A stretch of DNA of 64,000 nucleotides from Acinetobacter colistiniresistens (GCF_024582815.1 NZ_CP102099.1:3782001-3846000); one strand, 5' to 3'; shown: positions 38,342 through 47,156, numbered from the stretch's first letter. Numbers and translations: made by a program. The notes: generated by a model from the sequence alone, not told the origin.

Positions 38342-39625
38342 ATGTCTATCCTTAGTTGGGACGATTTTGAAGATGATTCGCAAAAACCGACTACACCTGA
38401 ACACAAGTCTGCGACCATCGACTCGCAAAAAACGACTAATACGCAAGTGGTATCTGATTCAGAGCAATCATCGCCGCGCATGGCAACTGCACAACCCGCT
38501 GGAACCAATATCGTGCGATCAACAGATCCCACCGATTCGTTGGCACGAGCATCTGCTGCCTTAGAACACCTCGATGTTGCACCGGGCTTGGAAGAGCTTG
38601 AAATGGGTGCACAGCGTGTTCAGGTGGATGATAAAGCAATGATCAACTGCCGCGCAGACTTGAACCAGCTTGTTCCATTTAAATACGAGTGGGCTTGGCA
38701 GAAGTATCTTGACGGGTGTGCAAACCACTGGATGCCGCAAGAAGTCAACATGAACCATGATATCGCGCTTTGGAAGTCTGAAAATGGCTTAACTGAAGAT
38801 GAGCGTACCATCATCATGCGTTCTTTGGGTTTCTTCTCGACTGCAGACTCATTGGTTGCAAACAACTTGGTGTTGGCGATCTACCGTCACATTACCAACC
38901 CAGAATGCCGTCAGTACATCTTGCGTCAAGCATTTGAAGAAGCAATTCACACCCATGCTTATCAATACTGTATCGAATCTTTGGGTATGGACGAAGGCGA
39001 AGTCTTCAACATGTACCGCGAGATTCCAAGTGTTGCGCGTAAAGCATCATGGGGCTTGAAGTACACTCAATCGTTAAGTGACCCTACTTTCCATACAGGC
39101 ACACCTGAAAACGACCAACGTTTATTGCGTAACTTGATTGCATTCTATTGTGTTCTTGAAGGGATCTTCTTCTACTGTGGCTTTACTCAAATCTTGAGTA
39201 TGGGTCGTCGTAACAAGATGAATGGTGTTGCTGAGCAGTTCCAGTATATCTTGCGTGATGAGTCTATGCACTTGAACTTCGGTATCGACATGATCAACCA
39301 GATCAAGATCGAGAACCCGCACTTGTGGACTGCTGAGTTCCAAGAAGAAGTGATTCAAATGATTCTTGAAGGCACTATGCTTGAGATCGAATATGCGCGT
39401 GACACAATGCCACGTGGTGTATTGGGTATGAATGCAAGCATGATGGAAGAATACTTGAAGTTCATCTGTAACCGTCGTTTAGCGCAGCTTGGTTTACCAG
39501 AGCAATTTGCTGGTGTAACGAACCCGTTTGGCTGGATGTCTGAAATGATGGACTTGCGTAAAGAGAAGAACTTCTTTGAAACGCGTGTAACGGATTACCA
39601 AACTGGTGGTGCGTTAAGCTGGTAG
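38342..39625 (+). CDS. nrdB: ribonucleoside-diphosphate reductase class Ia, beta subunit
   Basis: A 427-residue diiron/tyrosyl-radical subunit. After a variable Ser/Thr/Pro-rich N-terminus (residues 1-75), the ferritin-like core has metal ligands in [21 protein letters not shown] and [10 protein letters not shown], and the C-terminal tail ([17 protein letters not shown]) that docks in NrdA. It lies downstream of nrdA on the same strand. The length is close to Pseudomonas NrdB. Confidence 0.95.
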   Translation: MSILSWDDFEDDSQKPTTPEHKSATIDSQKTTNTQVVSDSEQSSPRMATAQPAGTNIVRSTDPTDSLARASAALEHLDVAPGLEELEMGAQRVQVDDKAMINCRADLNQLVPFKYEWAWQKYLDGCANHWMPQEVNMNHDIALWKSENGLTEDERTIIMRSLGFFSTADSLVANNLVLAIYRHITNPECRQYILRQAFEEAIHTHAYQYCIESLGMDEGEVFNMYREIPSVARKASWGLKYTQSLSDPTFHTGTPENDQRLLRNLIAFYCVLEGIFFYCGFTQILSMGRRNKMNGVAEQFQYILRDESMHLNFGIDMINQIKIENPHLWTAEFQEEVIQMILEGTMLEIEYARDTMPRGVLGMNASMMEEYLKFICNRRLAQLGLPEQFAGVTNPFGWMSEMMDLRKEKNFFETRVTDYQTGGALSW

Positions 39626-39678
39626 AATTTAACATTATCCATTGAAATAAAATAAGTAGACATTTGATTGAACTACTT

Positions 39679-39719
39679 GATCATGGATACCAATATTTCC
39701 ATTATTGATATCCATGATC
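39679..39719. repeat. near-perfect 17-bp hairpin downstream of nrdB
   Basis: GATCATGGATA (39679-39689) pairs with TATCCATGATC (39709-39719). After one mismatch the stem continues CAATA/TATTG and closes with a 7-nt loop. It is 54 bp past the nrdB stop. No T-run follows in either direction, so it is an atypical terminator or a protein-binding palindrome. The rest of the 499-bp gap to 40118 shows only short repeats and no gene. Confidence 0.5.
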
Positions 39720-40118
39720 TCTCAGCTAGTTTTCTAACAAAACTGTTTTTAAAGCAGTGCTTTACCTAGATCAAGCAAGAAAAACTTTTTTCAGTTCTAG
39801 CATTGTTTTAGATATGACCTATGCATGAAAATCCAAAATAACTACCACAAAATGCAAGATAACAATCTTATCATCGGCAGTGTTACATCTACTGCACAGA
39901 CTACAAGCCCGAGAAAACTCATCAATTTACCCCTCTCCAACCGATCTAGTGCTGGCTGAACAAACTAATCAGCATTAAAGGTTTACCCATAAGCATTGCT
40001 CAAAAATATGTATTGAGAAAATAATAGGTTCTCCAAAGAATCTAATTTTAATTCAATTACAGGACACCTAAAAAACAGATAAAACTGTTAAGGCGTGATA
40101 TCAAATCAGAGCTATCTA

Positions 40119-40619
40119 TTACCGTCCCGATTTAAAATGTTTCTCCGTATCACGCTTGAAACTATCAAACAAAAATAGCTTGTTCGGAAGCTCAATCAGA
40201 TCAAATAGCATTTTTAAACCTTTGCGTGGCTCAAATGCAAAACGCCAGATGAACTCACAACCCTCTTCAGTTGGCGTGACCTGATAGTCTTCGGCAAACA
40301 TCGCCAAAAACGGGGTGTTCATTTGCTCAACGTAAAACGCATGGCGGCGATTGGCTTCATCCCAAATGAAAAAACGTTCTCGTAATTTCACGGCGTTGAA
40401 CACCACACCAACTGCCCTCGTAGTGCCGACTGCAAAGGGACGTTCTGACGTATATTGACCATTCAGCATTTTGCACCACGCCAGAGGACGGTCGGCCGTC
40501 AGCCCAGCCCAGACCTGATCAGCATCTACAGGAAGCCTCATCACGTAGCTATAGTGATACGTCGCTGTTTCAAATATTGAATCATCTTGCGGTTTGTTTA
40601 AATTAAACCAAAAAGCCAT
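40119..40619 (-). CDS. SRPBCC (START-like) family protein
   Basis: A 166-residue protein with the single-domain SRPBCC/polyketide-cyclase fold: an N-terminal strand TYHYSYVMRLPVDADQVWAGL, a central region with RFFIWDEANRRHAF, and a final amphipathic helix. Members bind or act on hydrophobic ligands. ATG 40619 has GGAG six bases upstream. It lies 108 bp after the nitrilase-like gene on the same strand and may be co-expressed with the alkane-related cluster. Confidence 0.65.
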   Translation of the reverse strand: MAFWFNLNKPQDDSIFETATYHYSYVMRLPVDADQVWAGLTADRPLAWCKMLNGQYTSERPFAVGTTRAVGVVFNAVKLRERFFIWDEANRRHAFYVEQMNTPFLAMFAEDYQVTPTEEGCEFIWRFAFEPRKGLKMLFDLIELPNKLFLFDSFKRDTEKHFKSGR

Positions 40620-40727
40620 GTCTGCTCCAAAAGGATAAGGGTGATACATTGATAGTGGAGATTCTGCTGCTTCCTCTCTAGCGAGAAAAGCCCATGTATG
40701 CCGTTTGTCTTTAGCATGCAGTGCAAC

Positions 40728-41729
40728 TTATAAATCTGGTGCAACTAAATTTGGCAAGTCATGTGACTCTAATGCTTGCCATGGAAAACAGCCCAGTCTG
40801 TGACGCAGTTGGTACGCCAAGGTGCCATGAAGATTAGCCGCGTGCCAGCCTAAATGAGTCATCGGCGTGACATCAAAAATCCAGTATTGATCTGGGATTG
40901 GATCGATCGGTTTGGGTGTATTCAGCGTGACGTCTGCAGCTACATGCCCCTCACCATCCTCAAAACTGAGTCGTGCGAGAATATGTCCCTCACGATCGCA
41001 GATTTGCGATTCACCAATCATTTCGGTTTCCCAGCGGATACCAGGCAGCATCGGAGTGTTACATCGTATCTTGCCGACATGCGCAGCATGAGCAATCGGC
41101 ACTCCTGTCAATCTTGCAACCTGTCCAGGCAATTCATATTGCTGCCTTTGATAAAGGGCATGTTCACGTCGCATGAGCCAACCTACAGGACCGTGCCAAT
41201 TAAGAGGCAATGACCACCAGCACATTCCTCCCAGTATCAACTGTACATTTTCGGCACGCACACGTGCTGCAGTGCCGGTACGAGCCCACTCCCAGCCAGA
41301 CATAAGGCCGACTTTACACCCAAGACTTTGACATGTAACAACGCCATGATCATTGCCACCCACATAAAAATTCTGCTCCCACGCCGTGGGAATATCCTTG
41401 TCATGCAAATGCACCAGACCTGTAGGCTCTGCCAGCAGATAAGTCCCGTAGCTATGCTTACCTCGTATAGATAGAAAGCCACCAGCCAAGACAATGCCAA
41501 GTTCTCTAGCCAGACGTCGCATGAGTTGAAATGGTCTGCCATCAATAGGCTCAGGCGTTGTACGTAAAATCGGTGAATAGACATTCGGTGAAGTAAATGC
41601 TTCAGGTAAGACAATGATTTCGGGGGCGTGCTCACGATAAGCATCACGAATCAGCGCTTCGACACGGAGCAGATTGGCATCCACCTCACCGAGCGTTAAG
41701 GTAGGCTGTACAACGGCGATCTTGGTCAT
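40728..41729 (-). CDS. carbon-nitrogen hydrolase (nitrilase) family, catalytic Cys absent
   Basis: A 333-residue nitrilase-fold protein. The catalytic Glu (Glu43 in VLPEAF) and Lys (Lys111 in LHDKDIPTAWEQ) are in place. The nucleophile position reads LMSGWEW (residues 142-148), with Gly145 where Cys precedes Trp-Glu in active nitrilases. A later Cys is in GGMCWWS. It is therefore either inactive, uses another residue, or belongs to a binding subfamily. Its ATG overlaps the AraC stop by 4 bp, so they are translated together. Confidence 0.75.
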   Translation of the reverse strand: MTKIAVVQPTLTLGEVDANLLRVEALIRDAYREHAPEIIVLPEAFTSPNVYSPILRTTPEPIDGRPFQLMRRLARELGIVLAGGFLSIRGKHSYGTYLLAEPTGLVHLHDKDIPTAWEQNFYVGGNDHGVVTCQSLGCKVGLMSGWEWARTGTAARVRAENVQLILGGMCWWSLPLNWHGPVGWLMRREHALYQRQQYELPGQVARLTGVPIAHAAHVGKIRCNTPMLPGIRWETEMIGESQICDREGHILARLSFEDGEGHVAADVTLNTPKPIDPIPDQYWIFDVTPMTHLGWHAANLHGTLAYQLRHRLGCFPWQALESHDLPNLVAPDL

Positions 41730-42772
41730 GACATGCTCTTCACATTAGATGGGATTTGGGGTGGCAGGCGGAACTCTGAAGGCGTTTTTCCAGTAAGACG
41801 TTTGAACGTACGTGCAAAGTTTGCCGAACTACTGAATCCGAGATGCTGCGCAATCTCCGCGATCGGTTTTTGTGAGTGCTCAAGTAATTCTTTCGCATAG
41901 GCTACGCAAACCTCATCCATTAGTTGCCGGAATGTTGTACCTTCCTGTGACAATCTACGCACCAATGTCCGATATGACATCTTCAAGCTTTGAGCCACAG
42001 ATTCAGTATTGATGATTCGCTGTTCATCCAGATTAAGGTGCAGCAATCGCCTGACTTGTAAACTCACGGATTTATTATGATTTCTTTGGAACCTTATACG
42101 GAGTTCCTCCACCATCTGACGTTGCAAGGTTTGGTTTTGCGTCAAAAGTGGAGTTTCTAGCAGCGCCCGCGGGATCACAATGCTATTTTTATCGGCCTCA
42201 TGCTGTACGTATAGATGGAAGAACTCTTCATATAAAGCATCTGGATAGACTGAGACATGCGCAAACTTGACATACACGCCATCCAAGGGTGTGAGTATGA
42301 ATGGTAAGAAGCTATGCAGAGCACCCATTACCATTTCTGTGAAAAATGCATTCTGCTCGCCAAAATCAGTCACCCGCTCAAAGTTCACATGAACCTGATT
42401 GCCAAAATTCTGACGACTGACTTCAAACGCTGGCATCACTAGCGGGAAGAACTCAATTGCAGCATTCAGCGCATCTTCAAGCGTACGTGATGCAAGTGCC
42501 AACAAGCCCAGCTTACCATGTGCCGTGACAGGGAAAGCATCAAGGATCTGGAATAAAGCCGGACGATCAGACATGCAGTATTGCTGAGTCAGGGTATAAG
42601 CTCGCATAAATTGCTCCCCATCAATCATTCCGCCGTGATTGCGTCGCTCTTCATACCGAACACCGCATTGCCGATGAAAATCCTTTAGATCCTCTTCGTG
42701 CGGACAAATGAGTGCCTCGCATACATCCAGATACTGTATAGGAAACTGTAAGGACTTTAACGGTACCATCAT
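41726..42772 (-). CDS. AraC-family regulator with Arabinose_bd-type N-terminal domain
   Basis: A 348-residue regulator. The N-terminal two-thirds (about 20-210) matches the AraC ligand-binding fold of the OruR/AlkR type. The C-terminal double helix-turn-helix runs from about 245 to 340: SVAQSLKMSYRTLVRRLSQ and then IAEIAQHLGFSSSANFARTF, ending KRLTGKTPSEFR. It sits directly after an AlkM-like gene and overlaps the nitrilase-like gene, so it may respond to alkanes or a product and control this cluster. Equating it with AlkR is only suggestive. Confidence 0.82.
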   Translation of the reverse strand: MMVPLKSLQFPIQYLDVCEALICPHEEDLKDFHRQCGVRYEERRNHGGMIDGEQFMRAYTLTQQYCMSDRPALFQILDAFPVTAHGKLGLLALASRTLEDALNAAIEFFPLVMPAFEVSRQNFGNQVHVNFERVTDFGEQNAFFTEMVMGALHSFLPFILTPLDGVYVKFAHVSVYPDALYEEFFHLYVQHEADKNSIVIPRALLETPLLTQNQTLQRQMVEELRIRFQRNHNKSVSLQVRRLLHLNLDEQRIINTESVAQSLKMSYRTLVRRLSQEGTTFRQLMDEVCVAYAKELLEHSQKPIAEIAQHLGFSSSANFARTFKRLTGKTPSEFRLPPQIPSNVKSMS

Positions 42773-42845
42773 GGCGTCAACCTAAGGATACAGATCATCT
42801 AAAATTTAACTTAACCCATGCTAGATGGGCTAATCAATGCCCGTA

Positions 42846-43874
42846 TTACTGGCTTTCCAGCGCCAAACTATCTTTCTTGCCAAACTTGGCAAAAATTCGT
42901 GCACGAGCCTTGGGGTAAATATTGGCTTTGCTTAGATCACCCTGATAATGATCAACTACGCGCTGATCCATGAGTTTAAACCACCAGACCGGAATAATCG
43001 TAGGTAAAAGTAGCCCGGCATAGCCACCAGGAAGCTCTGGGATATTGTTATAATGACGTAAGGTCTGAAAAGGACGTGTGGGATACGCATGATGATCGGA
43101 GTGACGTTGGATCTGATACAGCAATAGGTTCGTTATCAAGCTATTATTGTTCCAGCTATGCTGTGGCATAGTGCGCTCATACTGGCCGTTTGGCAGTTTC
43201 TGCCGCAACAAGCCATAGTGCTCTACATAGTTGATGGCCTCAAATAAAGTCACACTATATACCGCCTGAGTAATCTGGAATGGAATGACACGACGACCAA
43301 ACAAGGCAATTAAGCTGGCGTGGAAAGCTGTGGACATGGCCCAACCCTGTAATAGTTCATTCTCCATAGACCACCAGCCTTTGCCTTTTCTTGCCAACCG
43401 TGCGCTCTCAATCTGGATAGCCGACTTAACACTACCAATCACTGAGCGCGGCAGAAAGCGCCAGAAAGACTCACCAAGCTGGGCCGAGGCCGCATCTTCT
43501 GGGGTCGCAACATGCTTATGATGTCCAAATGGATGCTCTACCCGAAAATGGGTATAGCACGAAGGGGCTAATGCCATGTGAGATAGATGGTGGTATTTTT
43601 TCTGCGGCTTATGACATAGCTCATGTGCCGTACCCACTGCAGTACCGTTCACAGCACCTAACGTAGCACCCATCATGATTTGGTCAATCAGCGGAGTACC
43701 TTTACGACTGACGGCATAAGCCGCGACCAGTGTAGTCAAATATTGTAATGGAATAAACGCTGCAACAAGCTGCATATAATAAGGGTCTTGCTCCAACGCT
43801 TTAATTGCCTCTTGAGGAAACAGGACAGCAAAAAATTGTCGGTAAGCGCCCTGCTCAATTGTTCCGCTATGCAC
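42846..43874 (-). CDS. alkM: AlkM/AlkB-type alkane 1-monooxygenase, N-terminally short
   Basis: A membrane diiron hydroxylase of 342 residues. All His boxes are intact: HELCHK (84-89), EHPFGHHKHVATPED (113-127) and the third box QRHSDHHAYPTRPFQTLR. NYVEHYGL is also present. AlkM and AlkB are about 400 residues; here the first two helices (about 60-70 residues) are missing. The reading begins just before the conserved LEQDPYY. An in-frame stop lies six codons upstream, and the only start is a GTG without a clear ribosome site. It is either a truncated, possibly dead allele or uses an unusual start. It would hydroxylate alkane termini. Confidence 0.75.
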   Translation of the reverse strand: MHSGTIEQGAYRQFFAVLFPQEAIKALEQDPYYMQLVAAFIPLQYLTTLVAAYAVSRKGTPLIDQIMMGATLGAVNGTAVGTAHELCHKPQKKYHHLSHMALAPSCYTHFRVEHPFGHHKHVATPEDAASAQLGESFWRFLPRSVIGSVKSAIQIESARLARKGKGWWSMENELLQGWAMSTAFHASLIALFGRRVIPFQITQAVYSVTLFEAINYVEHYGLLRQKLPNGQYERTMPQHSWNNNSLITNLLLYQIQRHSDHHAYPTRPFQTLRHYNNIPELPGGYAGLLLPTIIPVWWFKLMDQRVVDHYQGDLSKANIYPKARARIFAKFGKKDSLALESQ

Positions 43875-43930
43875 TGCAAGATTATAATTTTACTTTTCCA
43901 CGTATGCTGGAAACGCCACGTAACAGTACT

Positions 43931-43965
43931 GAAAATGAAAAGAGCTAAGGCGAATACCTTAGCTC
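43931..43965 (-). terminator. Rho-independent terminator of the GMC dehydrogenase gene
   Basis: GAGCTAAGG (43942-43950) and CCTTAGCTC (43957-43965) form a perfect 9-bp stem with a 6-nt loop. On the minus strand TTTTCATTTTC follows. It lies 17 bp after the GMC stop and separates it from the alkM-like gene. Confidence 0.85.
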
Positions 43966-43981
43966 CACAATAACTTAGAAC

Positions 43982-45586
43982 TTACTTCCAAGTTTGACGA
44001 ATCAAATCTACCGCTTTTTCAGCAATCATAATGGTCGGTGCATTAGTATTGCCATTGACCACGGTTGGCATAATTGAGGCATCAATCACGCGCAGTCCTG
44101 CAATGCCATACACTTTTAGCTCAGGATCGACCACCGCCATCTCATCCACACCCATTTTACAACTGCCAACGGGGTGATAGACCGTGTCGACGCGTTGGCG
44201 CAAAATCTCACGAATTTCATCATCAGTCTGCACATTCGCTGTAAACATATCTTCTTTAATTTTTTCACTTAAAGCGGGTGCGTTCATTAACTTTTGGGTG
44301 ACTTTAAAACCATCAACCATATCTTGCAGATCTTGCTCATCCTCAAGGAATTTAAAGTCGATTAATAGTGGATCATCAACATTTTTGCCACTGAGTTTGA
44401 CCGAACCACGCGCACGCGGATTCAGCAAGCAGACATGGCATGAAATTCCATGTCCCATATGCATGGTTCGCGCATGGTTATCCACCACTGCAATCACAAA
44501 ATGCAGTTGTAAGTTAGGTTTATCCAACTCAGGGCGACTTTTTAGGAATCCACCACATTCAGCAAAATTGGTCGTAATCAAACCACGACGTTCTTTACGA
44601 TAACGCCCGATCTGTTTGACCAAATCAATACTGCCCCCAACTGACACCCCAAAGGTTCCTTCCATTTGCTTGGTCTTATAAGCAAAAATAAAGTCAGGAT
44701 GATCGTGCAGATTTTCACCAACACCTGCTAAATCTTTAATTACAGGAATACCGTGTTTTTCCAGTTCTTGACGTGGACCAATCCCCGACAACATTAAGAC
44801 TTGTGGCGATTGGAATGCCCCAGCAGACAACAGAACTTCTTTATTGGCACGAACAACCGTGCTTTGTCCGTTGTGTTTATATTCCACCCCGACTGCACGA
44901 CCATTTTCAATCACGATACGGGCCACTTTAGCTTGAGTAATGACCTGTAAATTCGGGCGTTTACCTAAATAAGGAAACAGGTAACCGCGCGCTGCGCTCC
45001 AACGTTCGCCATTTTTTTGTGTGACCTGATAAACCCCTAGCCCTTCTTGTTCTGCGCCATTAAAGTCATCATTGAGTGGATAATTGACCTGCTTCGCAGC
45101 TTCAACAAAGGTCTTTTGATATGGATTGTCAGAATGTAATTCACTGACATTCAATGGCCCGTGTTGACCATGATATTCATTACGAATGCGCTCGTTATGC
45201 TCTGATTTTATAAAGTATGGCAATACATCCTGATAAGACCATCCTGTATTGCCTAAAGCAGCCCAATGGTCGTAGTCGCTATGATGACCACGGATGTAGA
45301 CCATCGCATTGATCGCAGAACTACCCCCCAAGCATTTTCCACGAGGTTGATAACCTTTACGCCCATTTAAACCTTTTTGTGGAATGGTTTCTAAAGCCCA
45401 GTTATTAATTTTAGTTGGAATACTGATCACAGCTGCTGAAGGTGTATTTACCAACCAGCTATTTCCATCACCACCAGCTTCTAATAAACATACCGAAATA
45501 TTTGGGTTCTCAGATAATCGCCCAGCCAATACCGAGCCTGCCGAACCACCACCTATAATTACAAAATCAAAAGCTGTTTCTGTCAT
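43982..45586 (-). CDS. GMC-family FAD alcohol dehydrogenase (AlkJ/BetA-like)
   Basis: A 534-residue glucose-methanol-choline oxidoreductase. The N-terminal FAD loop is FVIIGGGSAGSVLAGRL. PRGKCLGGSSAINAMVYIRGH and LSAGAFQSPQVLMLSGIGP are the two GMC signatures, and the active-site His pair is in YHPVGSCKMG and NGNTNAPTIMIAEKA. It oxidises primary or other alcohols. Lying upstream of the alkane hydroxylase, it may oxidise the alkanol, as AlkJ does. ATG 45586 with GAG seven bases upstream is preferred to a start 28 codons earlier. Confidence 0.85.
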   Translation of the reverse strand: MTETAFDFVIIGGGSAGSVLAGRLSENPNISVCLLEAGGDGNSWLVNTPSAAVISIPTKINNWALETIPQKGLNGRKGYQPRGKCLGGSSAINAMVYIRGHHSDYDHWAALGNTGWSYQDVLPYFIKSEHNERIRNEYHGQHGPLNVSELHSDNPYQKTFVEAAKQVNYPLNDDFNGAEQEGLGVYQVTQKNGERWSAARGYLFPYLGKRPNLQVITQAKVARIVIENGRAVGVEYKHNGQSTVVRANKEVLLSAGAFQSPQVLMLSGIGPRQELEKHGIPVIKDLAGVGENLHDHPDFIFAYKTKQMEGTFGVSVGGSIDLVKQIGRYRKERRGLITTNFAECGGFLKSRPELDKPNLQLHFVIAVVDNHARTMHMGHGISCHVCLLNPRARGSVKLSGKNVDDPLLIDFKFLEDEQDLQDMVDGFKVTQKLMNAPALSEKIKEDMFTANVQTDDEIREILRQRVDTVYHPVGSCKMGVDEMAVVDPELKVYGIAGLRVIDASIMPTVVNGNTNAPTIMIAEKAVDLIRQTWK

Positions 45587-45708
45587 CGCTATACTCTGTT
45601 TTTTCTTTTTAAAAAGTGGAAGCATTATGCCGAATACAACATTTAAATACTGTTGTAGTTGTCTAACCAATTTATTTCATTAAGAGCAACTTAACTGCAA
45701 CGCAATAA

Positions 45709-45954
45709 AAGCGCAATAGCCAAATCCAGCAGTCGCGTTGTTGTAAAAAGAGATTCAATTGCAAAACTACTCGGTGGATTCTTTCTCTAATTTTTTCTGT
45801 TTCAGATACTCATTTATGGAGTAAATCAAAATTAACAGATAACTGGACAACCTTTTTACGTTTTACTATTGGATTTAACAGTTTTGACTTTATGGGATAT
45901 ACATATTCTGATTATGGAAAGGCAAAGAGAATATTGTTTTTCGAGGTAAAGTAA
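45709..45954 (+). pseudogene. possible gene remnant ending TAATG
   Basis: A frame open from 45709 reads as coding-like near its end (TDNWTTFLRFTIGFNSFDF then MGYTYSDYGKAKRILFFE) and stops at 45952-45954, overlapping the next ATG by one base. There is no plausible start in frame except an internal ATG at 45892. Another frame is open a little upstream, so a frameshift may have split the gene. The TAATG overlap suggests it once was translated with the small membrane gene that follows. The call is weak. Confidence 0.3.
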
Positions 45955-46267
45955 TGAAACATATTTTATGGGTGTTAGCTGGAATTTTTTTAGTTGCAAT
46001 AATCATTTTTATTGTACCTCAGTTTTTTAGTTTAATTTATACAGGTCAATCGAGATGCCGAGAAGGATGTAGTACTGATTTTCTAATAATTGCAAGAACA
46101 TTTACTTGGACAAGCCTCTTTTCAGGAGGAATCATCGGATACTTATTCTCATTAAGAAAAGTTGGTTATAAAACAATTTCTTCCTTTATTATTTTAATTA
46201 TTTTTTATTAGTTTTTCTTTCTTGGTATTCAACTGGTTATGGTTACGGACTGAATTTAAGCTATTAA
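45954..46267 (+). pseudogene. small membrane protein A, frameshifted in a T-run
   Basis: The current frame gives 85 residues with two helices and CREGC near residue 36, then stops in IIFY. Adding one T to the T6 run at 46201-46206 would extend it to SWYSTGYGYGLNLSY and a stop at 46265. That ending matches the intact C-terminus of the next gene (YGYGLNLSY). The two are tandem paralogues. The frame change may be a true mutation, phase variation or a sequencing error. No family is recognised. Confidence 0.6.
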
Positions 46268-46281
46268 TTAATTGAGATCAA

Positions 46282-46598
46282 ATGATAAAAAGATTCTATA
46301 CCCTATCTTAGGTCTAATTATTACCATTGTTTTGATGCAATTTTCACATGAAGCTTTTGTTAACTTAGTAAAGCATAAAAGGCCATGTATAGAAGGTTGT
46401 AGCGGTTCATTTAAGAACTTTTTAATGATCTATACTTGGTTTTGGTTCATCTTAAGCATGTTGGCTGGTTACCTTATAGCGGCAAGAAAAGCTAGCTATA
46501 AATTCATCATGATCTTAGTTCTTATATTTTTAATCTCTACATTTATCGTGAATTGGTACGCCTCGACCTATGGCTACGGACTCAATTTAAGCTATTAA
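46282..46598 (+). pseudogene. small membrane protein B, paralogue of A, start frameshifted
   Basis: A three-helix protein of about 105 residues with CIEGCSGSF, matching CREGCSTDF of the neighbour, and ending YGYGLNLSY. The ATG at 46282 has GAG six bases upstream but stops after nine codons. One extra A in the A5 run at 46287-46291 would make it read MIKKILYPILG and run through to 46598. The alternative start is a TTG at 46272 without ribosome site. As in the neighbour, one homopolymer base seems missing. Confidence 0.55.
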
Positions 46599-46614
46599 AT
46601 TCAAAAATCCAGAC

Positions 46615-46640
46615 GTAAAAAAACCGCTAACTTAGCGGTA
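46615..46640. terminator. bidirectional terminator between tRNA operon and small genes
   Basis: ACCGCTAA (46623-46630) and TTAGCGGT (46632-46639) flank one base, so the real loop uses inner pairs of the arms. An A-tract (46617-46623) gives a U-run on the minus strand, and TTTT follows on the plus strand. Confidence 0.75.
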
Positions 46641-46663
46641 TTTTATCTCATCTTTTAAGATGA

Positions 46664-46740
46664 TGGTCGGAGCAGTAGGATTCGAACCTACGACCCCCTG
46701 GTCCCAAACCAGGTGCACTACCAGGCTGTGCTATGCTCCG
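46664..46740 (-). tRNA. tRNA-Pro (TGG), copy 2
   Basis: A 77-nt cloverleaf on the minus strand including encoded CCA. Acceptor CGGAGC/GCTCCG, anticodon loop TTTGGGA with anticodon TGG, and T-loop GGTTCGAATCC are seen. It is identical to the copy at 47003-47079. Only 4 nt separate it from tRNA-His. Confidence 0.95.
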
Positions 46741-46744
46741 AAAT

Positions 46745-46821
46745 TGGGGTGAATGACGGGATTCGAACCCGCGACAACTGGAATCACAATCCAGGGCTCT
46801 ACCAACTGAGCTACATCCACC
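46745..46821 (-). tRNA. tRNA-His (GTG)
   Basis: A 77-nt tRNA including CCA. It has the extra G-1 opposite C73 that marks tRNA-His, anticodon loop TTGTGAT (GTG), and T-loop GGTTCGAATCC. It is the third gene of the operon in transcription order. Confidence 0.95.
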
Positions 46822-46857
46822 ATCAAAACTTTGATTCTATATACCAAGCTGCCAAAA

Positions 46858-46934
46858 TGGCGCGCCTGACAGGATTCGAACCTGTGACCATCCGCTTAGA
46901 AGGCGGATGCTCTATCCAACTGAGCTACAGGCGC
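46858..46934 (-). tRNA. tRNA-Arg (TCT)
   Basis: A 77-nt tRNA including CCA. Acceptor GCGCCTG/CAGGCGC, anticodon loop CTTCTAA (TCT, reading AGA/AGG), D-loop AGCTCAGTTGGATAGAGC and T-loop GGTTCGAATCC are present. It is the second gene in the operon. Confidence 0.95.
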
Positions 46935-47002
46935 ATAACGATGATAATACTATCACGATACTTCGCCGATATTTAAAACTATGTTTTTCAACATATTTTA
47001 AA

Positions 47003-47079
47003 TGGTCGGAGCAGTAGGATTCGAACCTACGACCCCCTGGTCCCAAACCAGGTGCACTACCAGGCTGTGCTATGCTCCG
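47003..47079 (-). tRNA. tRNA-Pro (TGG), copy 1
   Basis: A 77-nt tRNA including CCA and the same sequence as 46664-46740. It is the first gene after the promoter. The duplicate pair flanks Arg and His. Confidence 0.95.
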
Positions 47080-47127
47080 ATTTCTTTTCAGCTTTTACTG
47101 TATCGCACATCGTGCGGTACGGTGTGC

Positions 47128-47156
47128 ATTCTAGGCGTGACGCCTTAGAACGTCAA
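47128..47156 (-). promoter_or_regulatory. strong sigma-70 promoter of the tRNA operon
   Basis: On the minus strand TTGACG (47151-47156) and TAGAAT (47128-47133) are separated by exactly 17 bp. The GC-containing discriminator GCACACC follows, as expected for a stringently controlled stable-RNA promoter. The spacer contains AGGCGT/ACGCCT, an inverted repeat. Transcription would begin about 45 nt before the first tRNA. Confidence 0.8.

Noticed and set aside
46713..46976. Plus-strand ORF across the tRNA genes
   Set aside because: It lies antisense over three tRNAs.
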